DNA of 64,000 nt, from the IMG/VR virus record IMGVR_UViG_3300022752_000054, positions 1-64,000 of that record, one strand, 5' to 3'. The DNA is from a virus. Positions 1 to 7,490 of this stretch are shown here, piece after piece; position 1 is the stretch's first letter, and each line of letters begins with the position of its first letter. The notes below the pieces were generated by a model. It ran no database searches and was not told where the DNA came from. It was given only the letters and a program-made list of their open reading frames with translations. A program made the position numbers and the translations under genes.

Positions 1-34
1 GGTGGAACGAGGATCTAGAGATTTTGGAGGAACC

Positions 35-250
35 GTGAAAACATTTCGAATTGAATCCAAGGATTTTCTAACCTGTTACAAGGCTCTCCGCCATTCCGAG
101 AGGATTTTCAAGGAGGCAATTCTGAGGAAGGATTTTCCAATGGAATCCAGTGAGGGTGAGTTTATTGGTTATCTTGCCGATATTCAGGAAACCAAGGAGA
201 AGATTGAGATGATTATGAAGGGTGATGAACCAAAGGAGGAGTTGCACTGA
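35..250 (+). CDS. small hypothetical protein (71 aa)
   Basis: I start this gene at the GTG at 35 because a GGAGG sits five bases upstream; the frame is also open to the left edge. The product is charged and probably helical (it begins MKTFRIESKDF and ends in a Lys/Glu-rich tail). No family recognised. Its TGA overlaps the ATG of the next gene by one base, so it heads a run of seven coupled small genes. Confidence 0.6.
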   Translation: MKTFRIESKDFLTCYKALRHSERIFKEAILRKDFPMESSEGEFIGYLADIQETKEKIEMIMKGDEPKEELH

Positions 251-678
251 TGAATACCGAACAAAAATACCTGATCAAGTACATGAGTGATATCGTGAAT
301 AACCCGGATGATCCACGAAAAAACCTGTATTGGGGAGAGAGTGGTGAGAGGTGGTATACCGATCCAAACATGGCAACCAGGTTCAATAATCCTGAAGGAA
401 TCTCAGAGGTTGGTAGGTTGCTTGTGGAACACGAATGGGTTACTCGATTGATTCGTGTGGAGGAGGTTCCAATGGTAAAACCAATCTCTCCACCGAATTC
501 TGGATTCATTCTCGTGGTGGATTGTGATGGAGATCCTCAGGAGGTATTCCCAGGAAATACCAGCATCGATCAGGTGTTTCAAGCGATCCAAAAGCTGGAT
601 AAGGATTCAGGTTATCATCCTCATTCCGCTTGGAAGTGGGGTACAGGTGGATTTTCCAGGGTTTTAGATAGGATCTGA
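250..678 (+). CDS. hypothetical protein (142 aa) with a C-terminal domain duplicated downstream
   Basis: Not recognised. The C-terminal half (hydrophobic strand, then VVDCDGDPQEVF, a helix, then HSAWKWGTGGF) aligns by eye with most of the 63-aa product at 1664-1855 (ILDKDGDVVDFC ... HTAWVWNRGW). The two are therefore probably paralogues sharing a small alpha/beta domain, here fused to an extra 80-residue N-terminal part. Starts by TGATG overlap with the preceding gene. Confidence 0.6.
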   Translation: MNTEQKYLIKYMSDIVNNPDDPRKNLYWGESGERWYTDPNMATRFNNPEGISEVGRLLVEHEWVTRLIRVEEVPMVKPISPPNSGFILVVDCDGDPQEVFPGNTSIDQVFQAIQKLDKDSGYHPHSAWKWGTGGFSRVLDRI

Positions 679-679
679 T

Positions 680-892
680 ATGTGTGAGGAATACTGTGGT
701 AAGGTATCATGGTGGTTAACCGATGAGTTCAAGGGGGTGAAAACATCGGAGATTCCAAACGCAAAGGATTTTCCTTGTTTCAATCCGAATTGTGAGGTGA
801 GGTTCAACCTTGCATTGGGGTATAGTGTTGGTGGTAGGAGTTATTGTTCCATTGAGTGTTTGAATCGCGCGGAGGAAATGAAACATGAGTGA
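680..892 (+). CDS. small treble-clef zinc-finger-like protein (70 aa)
   Basis: The C-terminal half shows CFNPNC and then YCSIEC, two Cys pairs about 25 residues apart. This is the pattern of short treble-clef or MYM/TRASH-like zinc knuckles. The N-terminal half (MCEEYCGKVSWW) carries two more Cys. Zinc binding is inferred from the spacing; a nucleic-acid or protein-binding role cannot be assigned. Overlaps the next gene by 8 bp. Confidence 0.6.
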   Translation: MCEEYCGKVSWWLTDEFKGVKTSEIPNAKDFPCFNPNCEVRFNLALGYSVGGRSYCSIECLNRAEEMKHE

Positions 893-1142
893 TAAAATCG
901 ATCTGGAAGGAAACAAGGTGATTCCTGTACCAGGCCCAACCGCCACGAGCACAAAAGTTACTGCTGAGATGATCGTTGGATCGGTTGAGATCGATGATGA
1001 TGGAAACTCCAAGGTGAATTATTTTGTGAAGTTCTCCACCGAGAACAGCAACCATCACATTCTTTACCCCTGGGAGGGATTGAAAAGTTTAGTGCTTCAA
1101 TGGGTAAATATTGAAAAGGAGATGGGAAAGAATGTTGAATGA
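885..1142 (+). CDS. hypothetical protein (85 aa)
   Basis: ATG overlaps the upstream stop, with GGAGG just before it. The sequence has a low-complexity N-terminus (PVPGPTATSTK) and then a predicted strand-rich region ending in a helix. I recognise no family. It sits in the coupled small-gene run. Confidence 0.55.
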   Translation: MSDKIDLEGNKVIPVPGPTATSTKVTAEMIVGSVEIDDDGNSKVNYFVKFSTENSNHHILYPWEGLKSLVLQWVNIEKEMGKNVE

Positions 1143-1410
1143 TTGGAAACCTTTCACCGTGATTCCGGCCGGAGAGTTTAAGAATTCCAAAGGTGAAATG
1201 GAGGATTTCTACTATGTTGTTCTTCAGGTTCCGGGGTTTCAAACATTGGAACAATTCGAAGGAACTCTTCAGGAATGCCGGGAGGAGTGCCATGAGTTGA
1301 ATGTGAGAATCGGAGCATCACTATCACAACACATCATGGATGAGAATAAGAAACCAGGTAGGGTTACAATGGATCCTTGGGGTTCCTTGATGGGTAGGAA
1401 GGAAACATGA
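1132..1410 (+). CDS. hypothetical protein (92 aa)
   Basis: I prefer the ATG at 1132, preceded by AAGGAG, over the in-frame TTG at 1111. The protein has a beta-rich N-terminal half (FTVIPAGEF, FYYVVLQVPGF) and a central helix with two Cys (ECREECHEL). No recognisable motif. Overlaps the genes on both sides. Confidence 0.55.
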   Translation: MLNDWKPFTVIPAGEFKNSKGEMEDFYYVVLQVPGFQTLEQFEGTLQECREECHELNVRIGASLSQHIMDENKKPGRVTMDPWGSLMGRKET

Positions 1411-1667
1411 GTGATTCCTACAAGTATGGGTACCAATCAGGGCCTTTCTACCGAAAGTTTCTGGCCGGTGATAATGTTTGGTGTGAGGTGAATAGGGATG
1501 GAGATGGTGGGCTTTGGTTACACCTTGGAAATTCCTTTGAGGGCCATCCATCACCGGAATCCAAACCAATTCACTTCAGTTCCGAGGAACAATTCATGGA
1601 GTTCTGCACCAAACTTCTAGGTGTGGATCACAATGGATTTGAGGAGTTCTGGTTGAGGTGGGGATGA
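1407..1667 (+). CDS. hypothetical protein (86 aa)
   Basis: Starts by ATGA-type overlap with the preceding gene. Aromatic- and Gly-rich (YKYGYQSGPFYRKF ... GGLWLHLG), ending in a helix rich in Phe and Glu. Not recognised. Confidence 0.55.
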   Translation: MSDSYKYGYQSGPFYRKFLAGDNVWCEVNRDGDGGLWLHLGNSFEGHPSPESKPIHFSSEEQFMEFCTKLLGVDHNGFEEFWLRWG

Positions 1668-1855
1668 AGAAGGATGAGATCCAGTTCCCCAATGAGTTTG
1701 TGGCCATCCTGGATAAGGATGGTGATGTGGTGGATTTTTGTTCACCGAATGATGATGTGATTCAATCCTTACGAAGGTTGTTGGATGGAGAGAATCCTGA
1801 GGATGTTCCTCATACCGCCTGGGTTTGGAACCGTGGGTGGAGAAGGTGGGATTGA
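1664..1855 (+). CDS. hypothetical protein (63 aa), paralogue of the 250-678 C-terminal domain
   Basis: ATG at 1664 overlaps the upstream TGA; an in-frame GTG at 1658 is the alternative. The product is essentially one small domain: strand with LDKDGDVVDF, helix, then HTAWVWNRGWRRWD. It matches the end of the product at 250-678 in order and spacing, so a local duplication is likely. Function unknown. Confidence 0.55.
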   Translation: MKKDEIQFPNEFVAILDKDGDVVDFCSPNDDVIQSLRRLLDGENPEDVPHTAWVWNRGWRRWD

Positions 1856-1892
1856 GGTGGAATTTTTGTTGGGTGAGGAATAATTAGATACC

Positions 1893-2192
1893 ATGAAACT
1901 AACCGCAACACAACTACGTAGGATAATCGCAGAAGAAGTTAAGAGAGCAACCCTCAAGGAGGAACTGGGGTATGGTACCGGTTCAGCCGAGTTACAAACC
2001 ATGTTAGATGTGGTTTGTGATGGTTGGAAATCCCAGTTTGATCCCAAGGATCCAAGCATGGATGCCAGTGGGGGTAAACAGGTTTGGGAAGCCCAGTGCG
2101 AAGCGGCTTGCGAAGTTCTCGGTGAAAAAATTGAGGAACTCATCATGCAGGTTGAGGAAGATCTTCACCTCGGGCAGTTCTATAAGGGTTGA
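1893..2192 (+). CDS. helical-tag protein (99 aa)
   Basis: The first 17 residues (MKLTATQLRRIIAEEVK) form the amphipathic helix seen at the start of about 19 products in this window. They are nearly identical to those of the genes at 52565 and 52853, some 50 kb away. The remaining 80 residues are acidic and helical with two Cys, and match nothing I know. A TGAGGAAT lies upstream of the ATG. I infer that the N-terminus is a targeting or packaging tag and the rest is cargo. Confidence 0.65.
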   Translation: MKLTATQLRRIIAEEVKRATLKEELGYGTGSAELQTMLDVVCDGWKSQFDPKDPSMDASGGKQVWEAQCEAACEVLGEKIEELIMQVEEDLHLGQFYKG

Positions 2193-2194
2193 TC

Positions 2195-2488
2195 ATGAAG
2201 ATCACAGTATCACAGTTGCGTAGGATTATCCGTGAAGAGGTGGAGAGAGTAACCGGAGCTCCATTGAAGGATGGTGGTGTTGTTAACCGTGATTCCGGTG
2301 AGATTCTGGATATGGATAGTGTTCCTCCTCAATACCTCGATCACATTGAGGTTGATGAGATGGGTTATACCACCCTTCCAAATGATAAGTTTGAGGAACT
2401 TCGTGGTGAACTGAAGGGTTTATCCGCGGGGAAACCAAAGAAACAAAGGTTGGCCCCGTTTCAAATCAACAGGATGCACAAAAGGTAA
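2195..2488 (+). CDS. helical-tag protein (97 aa)
   Basis: Starts MKITVSQLRRIIREEVER, the second tagged gene in tandem, two bases after the preceding stop. The ATG at 2195 is preferred to the TTG at 2189 because the tag begins there. The body is acidic in the middle and ends in a basic segment (GKPKKQRLAPFQ). Function unknown beyond the shared tag. Confidence 0.65.
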   Translation: MKITVSQLRRIIREEVERVTGAPLKDGGVVNRDSGEILDMDSVPPQYLDHIEVDEMGYTTLPNDKFEELRGELKGLSAGKPKKQRLAPFQINRMHKR

Positions 2489-2516
2489 CCCTGGATTACC
2501 TTCCGTGTAAAACCCG

Positions 2517-2765
2517 GTGAGGGTTGGATATTATCGAACCATGTTACCGAGTGTTGGGGATATGGTTCGAATACATTTTGATGGGTTGGGTTCCTCCGGT
2601 GAAACCCTGGATGGAATTGTGTTGGATGTGATGTTTGTGGATCACATGGCCAAGTTGAACCGGGATAACAACTCACGGTGGATTTCATCACGAATGTTGG
2701 TGGATGGTAGGCCGAGGGTGGTGGATCTGTATTGGGATGATGAAGTGGAAGTGTTAAATACATGA
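2517..2765 (+). CDS. SH3-like small barrel protein, array member 1
   Basis: First member of the tandem array. Pattern: VGDMVRIHFDG, LDGIVLDV, MAKLNRDN, then DEVEVLNT. The start may be the GTG at 2517 or the ATG at 2541; the latter gives the usual spacing of start to GDxV. Small barrels of this type resemble KOW/SH3-like folds that bind RNA or protein; this is inference from pattern only. Confidence 0.5.
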   Translation: MRVGYYRTMLPSVGDMVRIHFDGLGSSGETLDGIVLDVMFVDHMAKLNRDNNSRWISSRMLVDGRPRVVDLYWDDEVEVLNT

Positions 2766-2941
2766 GTTTCCAGGTAAAAGATCTGGTGTTTGTGAAGGGT
2801 TCACGAACCTTGTATCAAATTCCACTCATCATTGTTGATATTCAAAGTTTTCAAGATGGTGTTGATTACATCCTACTTGATCCACAAACAGGAAATCGTT
2901 ATGCATATCAAAAACATGATCTAATGGATTCTCCACAGTGA
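2762..2941 (+). CDS. SH3-like small barrel protein, array member 2 (59 aa)
   Basis: A short ORF beginning ATG overlapping the previous stop and ending CCACAGTGA, where the next gene's GTG starts. Product MSFQVKDLVFVKGSRTLY, then IPLIIVDIQ, then YILLDPQTGN. It keeps the N-terminal KDLV strand and the central IIV strand of the family. Coupling on both sides supports it as real despite its length. Confidence 0.55.
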   Translation: MSFQVKDLVFVKGSRTLYQIPLIIVDIQSFQDGVDYILLDPQTGNRYAYQKHDLMDSPQ

Positions 2942-3156
2942 AAATTGGAACATTGGTAAAACCAAGGAGAAACAAAGGAATTCCTATCGATCTAATATCA
3001 CCTGATATTAAGTGTTATGTACCAATGGGATTGAATCAGGTTGGTATTGTAATCGATCCACTACCAAGTTCCTATGGAACCTTTGTTAGGTTATTGGTTG
3101 ATGGAAGGATTGGAGATGGATATCGAGTTGATTTTGAGGTAATAAGTGATCAATGA
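2938..3156 (+). CDS. SH3-like small barrel protein, array member 3
   Basis: GTG start in a GTGA overlap. Family pattern MKIGTLVKP, VGIVIDPLPS, VRLLVDGRIGD, FEVIS. Basic N-terminal loop (KPRRNKGIP). Coupled to the next gene by ATGA. Confidence 0.6.
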   Translation: MKIGTLVKPRRNKGIPIDLISPDIKCYVPMGLNQVGIVIDPLPSSYGTFVRLLVDGRIGDGYRVDFEVISDQ

Positions 3157-3413
3157 AATTCTCGGTTGGAAACCTGGTGTTGGTAAATGGATACCAAAGA
3201 AAACTTTGGGGAAGTGAAGAGGAATTGGTTAGAGGTTATAAAACCTATCCAGGTGAATATGGTTATCATGGTTCCATATGGGTTGAACCAGGTTGTGGTG
3301 TGGTTTTAGGTGTAAAAAAAGAATTCATTCAGGTTTTAATTCATTCCTATTTTATTTGGTTTGAAAAAACTCAACTTGAACCGGTGAGGCACCATGAAGT
3401 ACCGTTACCCTAA
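3153..3413 (+). CDS. SH3-like small barrel protein, array member 4 (86 aa)
   Basis: ATGA start. Begins MKFSVGNLVLVNG and continues GCGVVLGVKKEFIQVLIHS; a long, Tyr- and Gly-rich loop (LVRGYKTYPGEYGYHG) makes this one of the longer members. Overlaps the next gene by 20 bp. Confidence 0.55.
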   Translation: MKFSVGNLVLVNGYQRKLWGSEEELVRGYKTYPGEYGYHGSIWVEPGCGVVLGVKKEFIQVLIHSYFIWFEKTQLEPVRHHEVPLP

Positions 3414-3630
3414 AAAGAAGTATAAGATAGGTGATATGTTCACCGCAAATTTTCCATGGGAATCCCAGGAGGTTTGGAGTGAACTTCATGGTTTCATTCC
3501 TGAAGGAATTCATAGAGGAGATTCTCTACTGGTACTTCAGGTGGTGGATAAAAGATTGAAGGTTTTAACACCTCAGGGTACCGTTGGTTGGGTTTCGGTG
3601 AACATATTCGAGGATGATCACCATTTGTAA
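3394..3630 (+). CDS. SH3-like small barrel protein, array member 5
   Basis: Starts with a basic MKYRYPKKKYKIGDMF. Ends in RLKVLTPQGTVGWVSVNIFE, a strand-turn-strand segment shared with members at 5304 and 5546 (LTPNGAVGWV, LFHGGSVGWI), which form a subgroup with a Gly-Trp after the turn. Last gene before the lipoprotein. Confidence 0.6.
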   Translation: MKYRYPKKKYKIGDMFTANFPWESQEVWSELHGFIPEGIHRGDSLLVLQVVDKRLKVLTPQGTVGWVSVNIFEDDHHL

Positions 3631-3685
3631 CAATCAAATTTCAATGATGAAACCGAGGAGAGTTTGATGAATTTTAGTTATCACC

Positions 3686-4726
3686 ATGAAGAAAATTTCC
3701 TCAGTGGTGATGGGTTTTTTATCTTTGTTGTTCATCGCAAATTGTAGGATTCGTGTTGAGGATCCGTTGGGGGAAAATCAATCCACCCTCAAATCTCAGG
3801 GAAAAACGAAGGTTGTTCTTCTAACCATCGATGGTGTAAGATGGGAAGAGGTGTTCTTTGGAACTGATTCAAGGTTATACAAGAAACACAGTTTAACACC
3901 TGAGGAACTTCTACCGAACATATACCATTACTTTGTGGAGAAAGGTTCATCCTACGGAAGAGAATCACCTGTTGTTGTTTCAGGAGAGAACCATATATCT
4001 CTTCCTGGTTACCTGGAGATGATGAGGGGTTATCCCACAATGGATTGCGTTACCAATCTTTGTGAACCTGAAGTGAAACCAACATTGGTGGATAACTTTG
4101 AGAAAGTTGCGGTTTTTTCATCTTGGGATACCGTGAGGAAATCCATAAATGGTTATCCCAATCATTTCGTGGTGAACTCAGGCAGGAATCATAGATCCCA
4201 AGGTTTCCACAACATGAAAATGAAGGATGATCAGGATTTCGATTGTTATGTTGGGCATTTTGATTACCGCCCTGATGAGTTCACGATGAAATCCACCTTT
4301 GATTATCTATCCAAAGAAGTACCCAATTTCTTGTGGGTATCCCTCGGAGACACAGATGAACACGCTCACTCCAATAACTACGAAGGTTACCTCTTCGCGT
4401 TGAAGAGGTTCGATTTCTTTGTGGGTGAGATCATCAGGGAGTATGATGATGATACAATCTTCATCATCACCACAGATCATGGTAGATCTTTGGACTGGAC
4501 TCAACACGGATACGATCCACAATCCTCAAGGGTATGGTTGATGATCCATGGAAATGGGATCCCTCACTCGGGCCACGTGAAACTAGCGGGGGCAAGAACC
4601 CTATCGGATATCACCCCCACAGTTCTTCAGTTAACTCATGGGATACAGAGCAACAGATCTTTCTTGAGAACCACCGGTGAATCACTTCAATACCAACGAG
4701 CATCCTTGAAGAATGAAAACCGGTGA
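3686..4726 (+). CDS. alkaline-phosphatase-superfamily lipoprotein (346 aa)
   Basis: Probable secreted phosphatase, phosphodiesterase or sulfatase-like hydrolase. The N-terminus is a signal peptide with Cys20 in an FIANC box (Asn at -1 is atypical), so export and lipidation are likely. Seen: TIDGVRWEEVF near residue 47 (metal-binding Asp49), ENHISLPGY with Ser105 as the likely nucleophile, GDTDEHAH near 227, TDHGR near 266, and a following His. These are the spaced metal ligands of the superfamily. Substrate unknown. Its 3' end overlaps the next SH3-like gene and it interrupts the array in the same orientation. A plausible role is remodelling the host surface or scavenging phosphate; both are inference. 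Confidence 0.75.
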   Translation: MKKISSVVMGFLSLLFIANCRIRVEDPLGENQSTLKSQGKTKVVLLTIDGVRWEEVFFGTDSRLYKKHSLTPEELLPNIYHYFVEKGSSYGRESPVVVSGENHISLPGYLEMMRGYPTMDCVTNLCEPEVKPTLVDNFEKVAVFSSWDTVRKSINGYPNHFVVNSGRNHRSQGFHNMKMKDDQDFDCYVGHFDYRPDEFTMKSTFDYLSKEVPNFLWVSLGDTDEHAHSNNYEGYLFALKRFDFFVGEIIREYDDDTIFIITTDHGRSLDWTQHGYDPQSSRVWLMIHGNGIPHSGHVKLAGARTLSDITPTVLQLTHGIQSNRSFLRTTGESLQYQRASLKNENR

Positions 4727-4889
4727 TTGTGTGGTGGTTAATAGAACCTTGTATCGTAGAAAAACGATTGGAATTATTCTACGTGAGGAACCTCATGCAT
4801 GGGAAACCAGGTTTTTTACGGTAATTTTACCGGATGGAAATACCGAATTGTTTTCAGAGAATAATCTAGAGGTGGTTCCAACCAAATGA
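4713..4889 (+). CDS. SH3-like small barrel protein, array member 6 (58 aa)
   Basis: ATG inside the end of the lipoprotein gene; stop shared with the next ATG. Product MKTGDCVVVNRTLYRRK, IGIILREEP, FFTVILPDGN, NLEVVPTK: a compact example of all four strands of the family. Short, but its pattern and coupling are convincing. Confidence 0.6.
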   Translation: MKTGDCVVVNRTLYRRKTIGIILREEPHAWETRFFTVILPDGNTELFSENNLEVVPTK

Positions 4890-5098
4890 AGATGGATTTT
4901 GGTACCGGTAAGAGTATTGATTTGGAACCGGGAGATCTTGTGAAATATGTTCCGGTGTATGGTGGTGTTAATTTTGGTGTTTTTGTTGGAACAACCAAGA
5001 AGGGTTATCCAATGAGAAGATTGAAGATGAGGTTTTTGGTGGATGGTGTTGTTCAAGAGATACCAACCGGTTTGATATTTAAGATGGAAGTTGTGTGA
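4886..5098 (+). CDS. SH3-like small barrel protein, array member 7
   Basis: ATGA overlap start. LEPGDLVKYVPV, FGVFVGTTK, LKMRFLVDG, FKMEVV. The N-terminal extension MKMDFGTGKSID precedes the usual start of the fold. Ends in TGATG coupling with the next gene. Confidence 0.6.
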   Translation: MKMDFGTGKSIDLEPGDLVKYVPVYGGVNFGVFVGTTKKGYPMRRLKMRFLVDGVVQEIPTGLIFKMEVV

Positions 5099-5307
5099 TG
5101 AAAACCGGGGATCTCATTTGGTACTATGATGAACATAATTCCTTGAGGAATGATTTCCTTGGGATATACCTGAGTTCCAGGGGAACCAAATGGAGTGATA
5201 AACATATGTTCCATAAGGTGATCCTGTGTGGGGGAGGAATAGATGAGTTTGTTTTGAGGATTGGTGGAGAAGGTAGGATAGAGGTGGTTCAGGGGTGGGA
5301 GGAATGA
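5098..5307 (+). CDS. SH3-like small barrel protein, array member 8
   Basis: ATG in a TGATG overlap; a GTG three bases earlier is the alternative. MKTGDLIWYYDEHN, FLGIYLSSRG, HKVILCGGG, RIEVVQG. The central strand has GIYL instead of GIVL. Confidence 0.6.
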   Translation: MKTGDLIWYYDEHNSLRNDFLGIYLSSRGTKWSDKHMFHKVILCGGGIDEFVLRIGGEGRIEVVQGWEE

Positions 5308-5549
5308 AAATTCGCTCAGGAGATTTGATGTTTTCCAATGTTGGAACCAATGTTTGGGATACCCCTGGAGATCATTCTCCTTCCAGTGTTGTTGATCTTC
5401 TGGAGGAAAAACAACCGGTGATTGTGTTGGAAATTTACAAGAGAAAATACTATGAACACAACCTCACCGAGATAAAGGTTCTCACCCCCAATGGTGCGGT
5501 TGGGTGGGTTGCGATAGAGAAGGTTGATAAGGTTTGGGTGATAATGTGA
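5304..5549 (+). CDS. SH3-like small barrel protein, array member 9
   Basis: ATG at 5304 follows GGGAGGA and overlaps the upstream stop. MKIRSGDLMFSNVG, PVIVLEIYKRK, IKVLTPNGAVGWVAIEKVD. Same Gly-Trp subgroup as the genes at 3394 and 5546. Confidence 0.6.
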   Translation: MKIRSGDLMFSNVGTNVWDTPGDHSPSSVVDLLEEKQPVIVLEIYKRKYYEHNLTEIKVLTPNGAVGWVAIEKVDKVWVIM

Positions 5550-5806
5550 TCCCTGGTGATTCGGTACGAGTTTTATCTGTAAAGAACCACCACAATGATC
5601 TCCACCGGGTATACGATATCCCTGTTAAATTCCGTTGGGTAGGTGAATCCGTGGTTCCACGTTCCTTCATCTTCAAGGTTCCAGGTGGATCACTTGGAAT
5701 CATTCTGGAAATCCAAGGTGAACAACTCAAGGTTCTGTTCCACGGTGGTTCCGTGGGGTGGATCAAGAGTGAACTTGTGGAAGTTGTGGATATCCACACC
5801 CTGTGA
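5546..5806 (+). CDS. SH3-like small barrel protein, array member 10
   Basis: I use the GTG at 5546, which overlaps the upstream TGA; this gives MIPGDSVRVLSVK. Then LGIILEIQGEQLKVLFHGG and VGWIKSELVEVVD, very close to family consensus. A His/Arg-rich loop (NHHNDLHR) separates strand one from strand two. Confidence 0.6.
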   Translation: MIPGDSVRVLSVKNHHNDLHRVYDIPVKFRWVGESVVPRSFIFKVPGGSLGIILEIQGEQLKVLFHGGSVGWIKSELVEVVDIHTL

Positions 5807-5838
5807 AATCCTCCACCCACAGGTGATACAATATACCT

Positions 5839-6057
5839 ATGGAATACCACTCCGGTGATCTCATCCTGGTAAAACCCGGAACCCATGTTCCACCAGGATC
5901 CAGGTATTCTTCAGGGATCATCATCAAATCCTACGAGGATCCCATGTTTCCACGTGTAACTCCTGAAATCTTCCTCGATATCCTGTGGGTGGATGGGCAT
6001 CAATCAACCCAAAGCATCAGGCTCGTAAAACCCTACTATGAATTCATCAAACCTTAA
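5839..6057 (+). CDS. SH3-like small barrel protein, array member 11
   Basis: One of few members with a real gap before it (32 bp) and its own ATG. MEYHSGDLILVKPG, SGIIIKSYED, FLDILWVDGHQS, RLVKPYYEFIKP. LWVDGHQS is shared with the member at 9491 (LWSDGHQT), suggesting a recent common ancestor of those two. Confidence 0.6.
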   Translation: MEYHSGDLILVKPGTHVPPGSRYSSGIIIKSYEDPMFPRVTPEIFLDILWVDGHQSTQSIRLVKPYYEFIKP

Positions 6058-6286
6058 ACCCGGTTCACTTCTCAAGGTAAACCACCACGTGGTTCCGAAA
6101 CTTCGTTTCAACCACGAACTTCCCGATGATATCCATTGGGATGGAAAATCCATGGTTTACCCCAACGATATCCTCATTTACCTCGGGGTGGAAATCATCC
6201 GTTTCGTTCACTTCGCTCGTGTTTTCTCATCCTCCCACGGCCGAACCGGTTACGCGGCCCTCCAATACCTCTCGGATCTCAAATGA
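6038..6286 (+). CDS. SH3-like small barrel protein, array member 12
   Basis: Starts inside the previous gene. LKPGSLLKVNHHVV, PNDILIYLGVE, HFARVFSSSHGRTGYAALQYL. It pairs closely with the next gene (same length, same HxxVFSxxHxRxGY segment), so the two look like a direct duplication. More diverged from the array consensus than most. Confidence 0.55.
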   Translation: MNSSNLKPGSLLKVNHHVVPKLRFNHELPDDIHWDGKSMVYPNDILIYLGVEIIRFVHFARVFSSSHGRTGYAALQYLSDLK

Positions 6287-6528
6287 AACACCCCGAATTT
6301 CCAGGAGGAACCCTTCTCAAACTCCACGGTTCCCTTCTCTCCACCTCATTCCACAATGATGGTGTGGATAACCTATGGAATGGAGAACATCGCATCCATC
6401 CCCAGGAAATCCTCATTTCCCTAGGAAAAACCCTCAGGACTTTCACCCACTACACCCTCGTTTTCTCTCCCACCCACAATCGGGCAGGTTACATTAGAAC
6501 GGATCACATCTCGGAAATTCAACCATGA
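6283..6528 (+). CDS. SH3-like small barrel protein, array member 13
   Basis: ATG at 6283 overlaps the previous TGA. MKHPEFPGGTLLKLHGS, HPQEILISLGKTL, YTLVFSPTHNRAGYI. Sister of the preceding gene: PNDILIYLG against PQEILISLG, and SSSHGRTGY against SPTHNRAGY. Confidence 0.55.
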   Translation: MKHPEFPGGTLLKLHGSLLSTSFHNDGVDNLWNGEHRIHPQEILISLGKTLRTFTHYTLVFSPTHNRAGYIRTDHISEIQP

Positions 6529-6713
6529 AAATTGGAGATCTACTTCAAAAACGCAGGATAACCTCCACCTCCTCTAAAATCCTTGGAATCCTACTGGATG
6601 AACCACAATTCCCCAGGTATGGAAACCATCCAAAGTACTATAGAATCCTAACCCCACAAGGAACCGTGGAAATCATAACGGATCAACACAAATACCTCAT
6701 AGAGGTTGTTTGA
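6525..6713 (+). CDS. SH3-like small barrel protein, array member 14 (62 aa)
   Basis: ATGA start. MKIGDLLQKRR, ILGILLDEPQFPRYG, YRILTPQGTVEII, YLIEVV. Near-minimal version of the fold; ends in TTGA coupling. Confidence 0.6.
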   Translation: MKIGDLLQKRRITSTSSKILGILLDEPQFPRYGNHPKYYRILTPQGTVEIITDQHKYLIEVV

Positions 6714-6925
6714 ATCCCCCTCCACTCGGATCCCTGGTTCTATACCACTTTGGAAATTCCAAGGTTTTTGGGATCATCACATCAATAATTCGAGGAGGAG
6801 AAGAACAATTTTACCCTATCCCATCATTATTCACACTTGAAATAATGGAAACCGGTGGAAGAAAAACATGGTGGGATATACACGAATCGGATCTTCTCAA
6901 CGGTAAATTTCAGGTTCTCCAGTGA
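6710..6925 (+). CDS. SH3-like small barrel protein, array member 15
   Basis: TTG start overlapping the previous stop (TTGA). PLGSLVLYHFGN, VFGIITSIIRG, FTLEIMETGG, GKFQVLQ. The use of TTG here, GTG in the next and ATG elsewhere fits start codons being set by the overlap geometry. Confidence 0.55.
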   Translation: MNPPPLGSLVLYHFGNSKVFGIITSIIRGGEEQFYPIPSLFTLEIMETGGRKTWWDIHESDLLNGKFQVLQ

Positions 6926-7134
6926 AAATTGGTGATCTGGTGAGCATCACCCACATCGTTGGGATTCGCATGGAAACCAAAACCACGGTAGGAATACTTC
7001 TCTCCTACGAACCGGTTGAACCCAACATGTACGATAACATCTACGATCTTGAGATACTCACCACCGAAGGTAACGTAATCGGGCTCGGAATTTTTCACGG
7101 TGATAAACTGGAGGTGATCAGTGAAGATTGGTGA
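6922..7134 (+). CDS. SH3-like small barrel protein, array member 16
   Basis: GTGA start. MKIGDLVSITHIVG, TVGILLSYEPVE, YDLEILTTEGNVIG, DKLEVISEDW. Close to consensus. Its last 14 bases contain the start of the next gene. Confidence 0.65.
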   Translation: MKIGDLVSITHIVGIRMETKTTVGILLSYEPVEPNMYDNIYDLEILTTEGNVIGLGIFHGDKLEVISEDW

Positions 7135-7333
7135 TCTACTGGTTCCACTCAACTCCTCCACATCCCATAAACATCATCCAGGATTGGTAACAGGTTTAAC
7201 CGATAAAAGCTCCAACTTCAACGTGGTATACATCACCTGGAGGAATGGGGTAACCGATGGTTGGGATCACAACTTCGTTATCAAAAACTTCGAGGTGATC
7301 AGTGAACAAAACCCGGATCCCAAGTGTAAATGA
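7121..7333 (+). CDS. SH3-like small barrel protein, array member 17
   Basis: GTG within the preceding gene's end. MKIGDLLVPLNSST, PGLVTGLTDKS, NVVYITWRNGVTDG, NFEVISEQ. Both this and the previous gene end with a GTGATCAGTGA stretch that supplies the next start, which points to duplication including the junction. Confidence 0.6.
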   Translation: MKIGDLLVPLNSSTSHKHHPGLVTGLTDKSSNFNVVYITWRNGVTDGWDHNFVIKNFEVISEQNPDPKCK

Positions 7334-7490
7334 TGTGATTCCAGGGGTACTGGTTCTCCACCATCTCACCCCAGAAATCGGAATTGTTCTCCGTGTAAAT
7401 TGGGAGATGGTTGAGTTACTATCGTGCAATGGATCGGTGGTTAGTTGGGAATTCGATTCATTTCGAAGCACCTATGAGATTCCACTATGA
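7302..7490 (+). CDS. SH3-like small barrel protein, array member 18 (62 aa)
   Basis: GTG start overlapping 32 bp of the previous gene. VNDVIPGVLVLHHL, EIGIVLRVNWEMVELLSCNGSV, then a diverged C-terminus. The first strand reads DVIPGVLV rather than KIGDLV. Confidence 0.55.
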   Translation: MNKTRIPSVNDVIPGVLVLHHLTPEIGIVLRVNWEMVELLSCNGSVVSWEFDSFRSTYEIPL

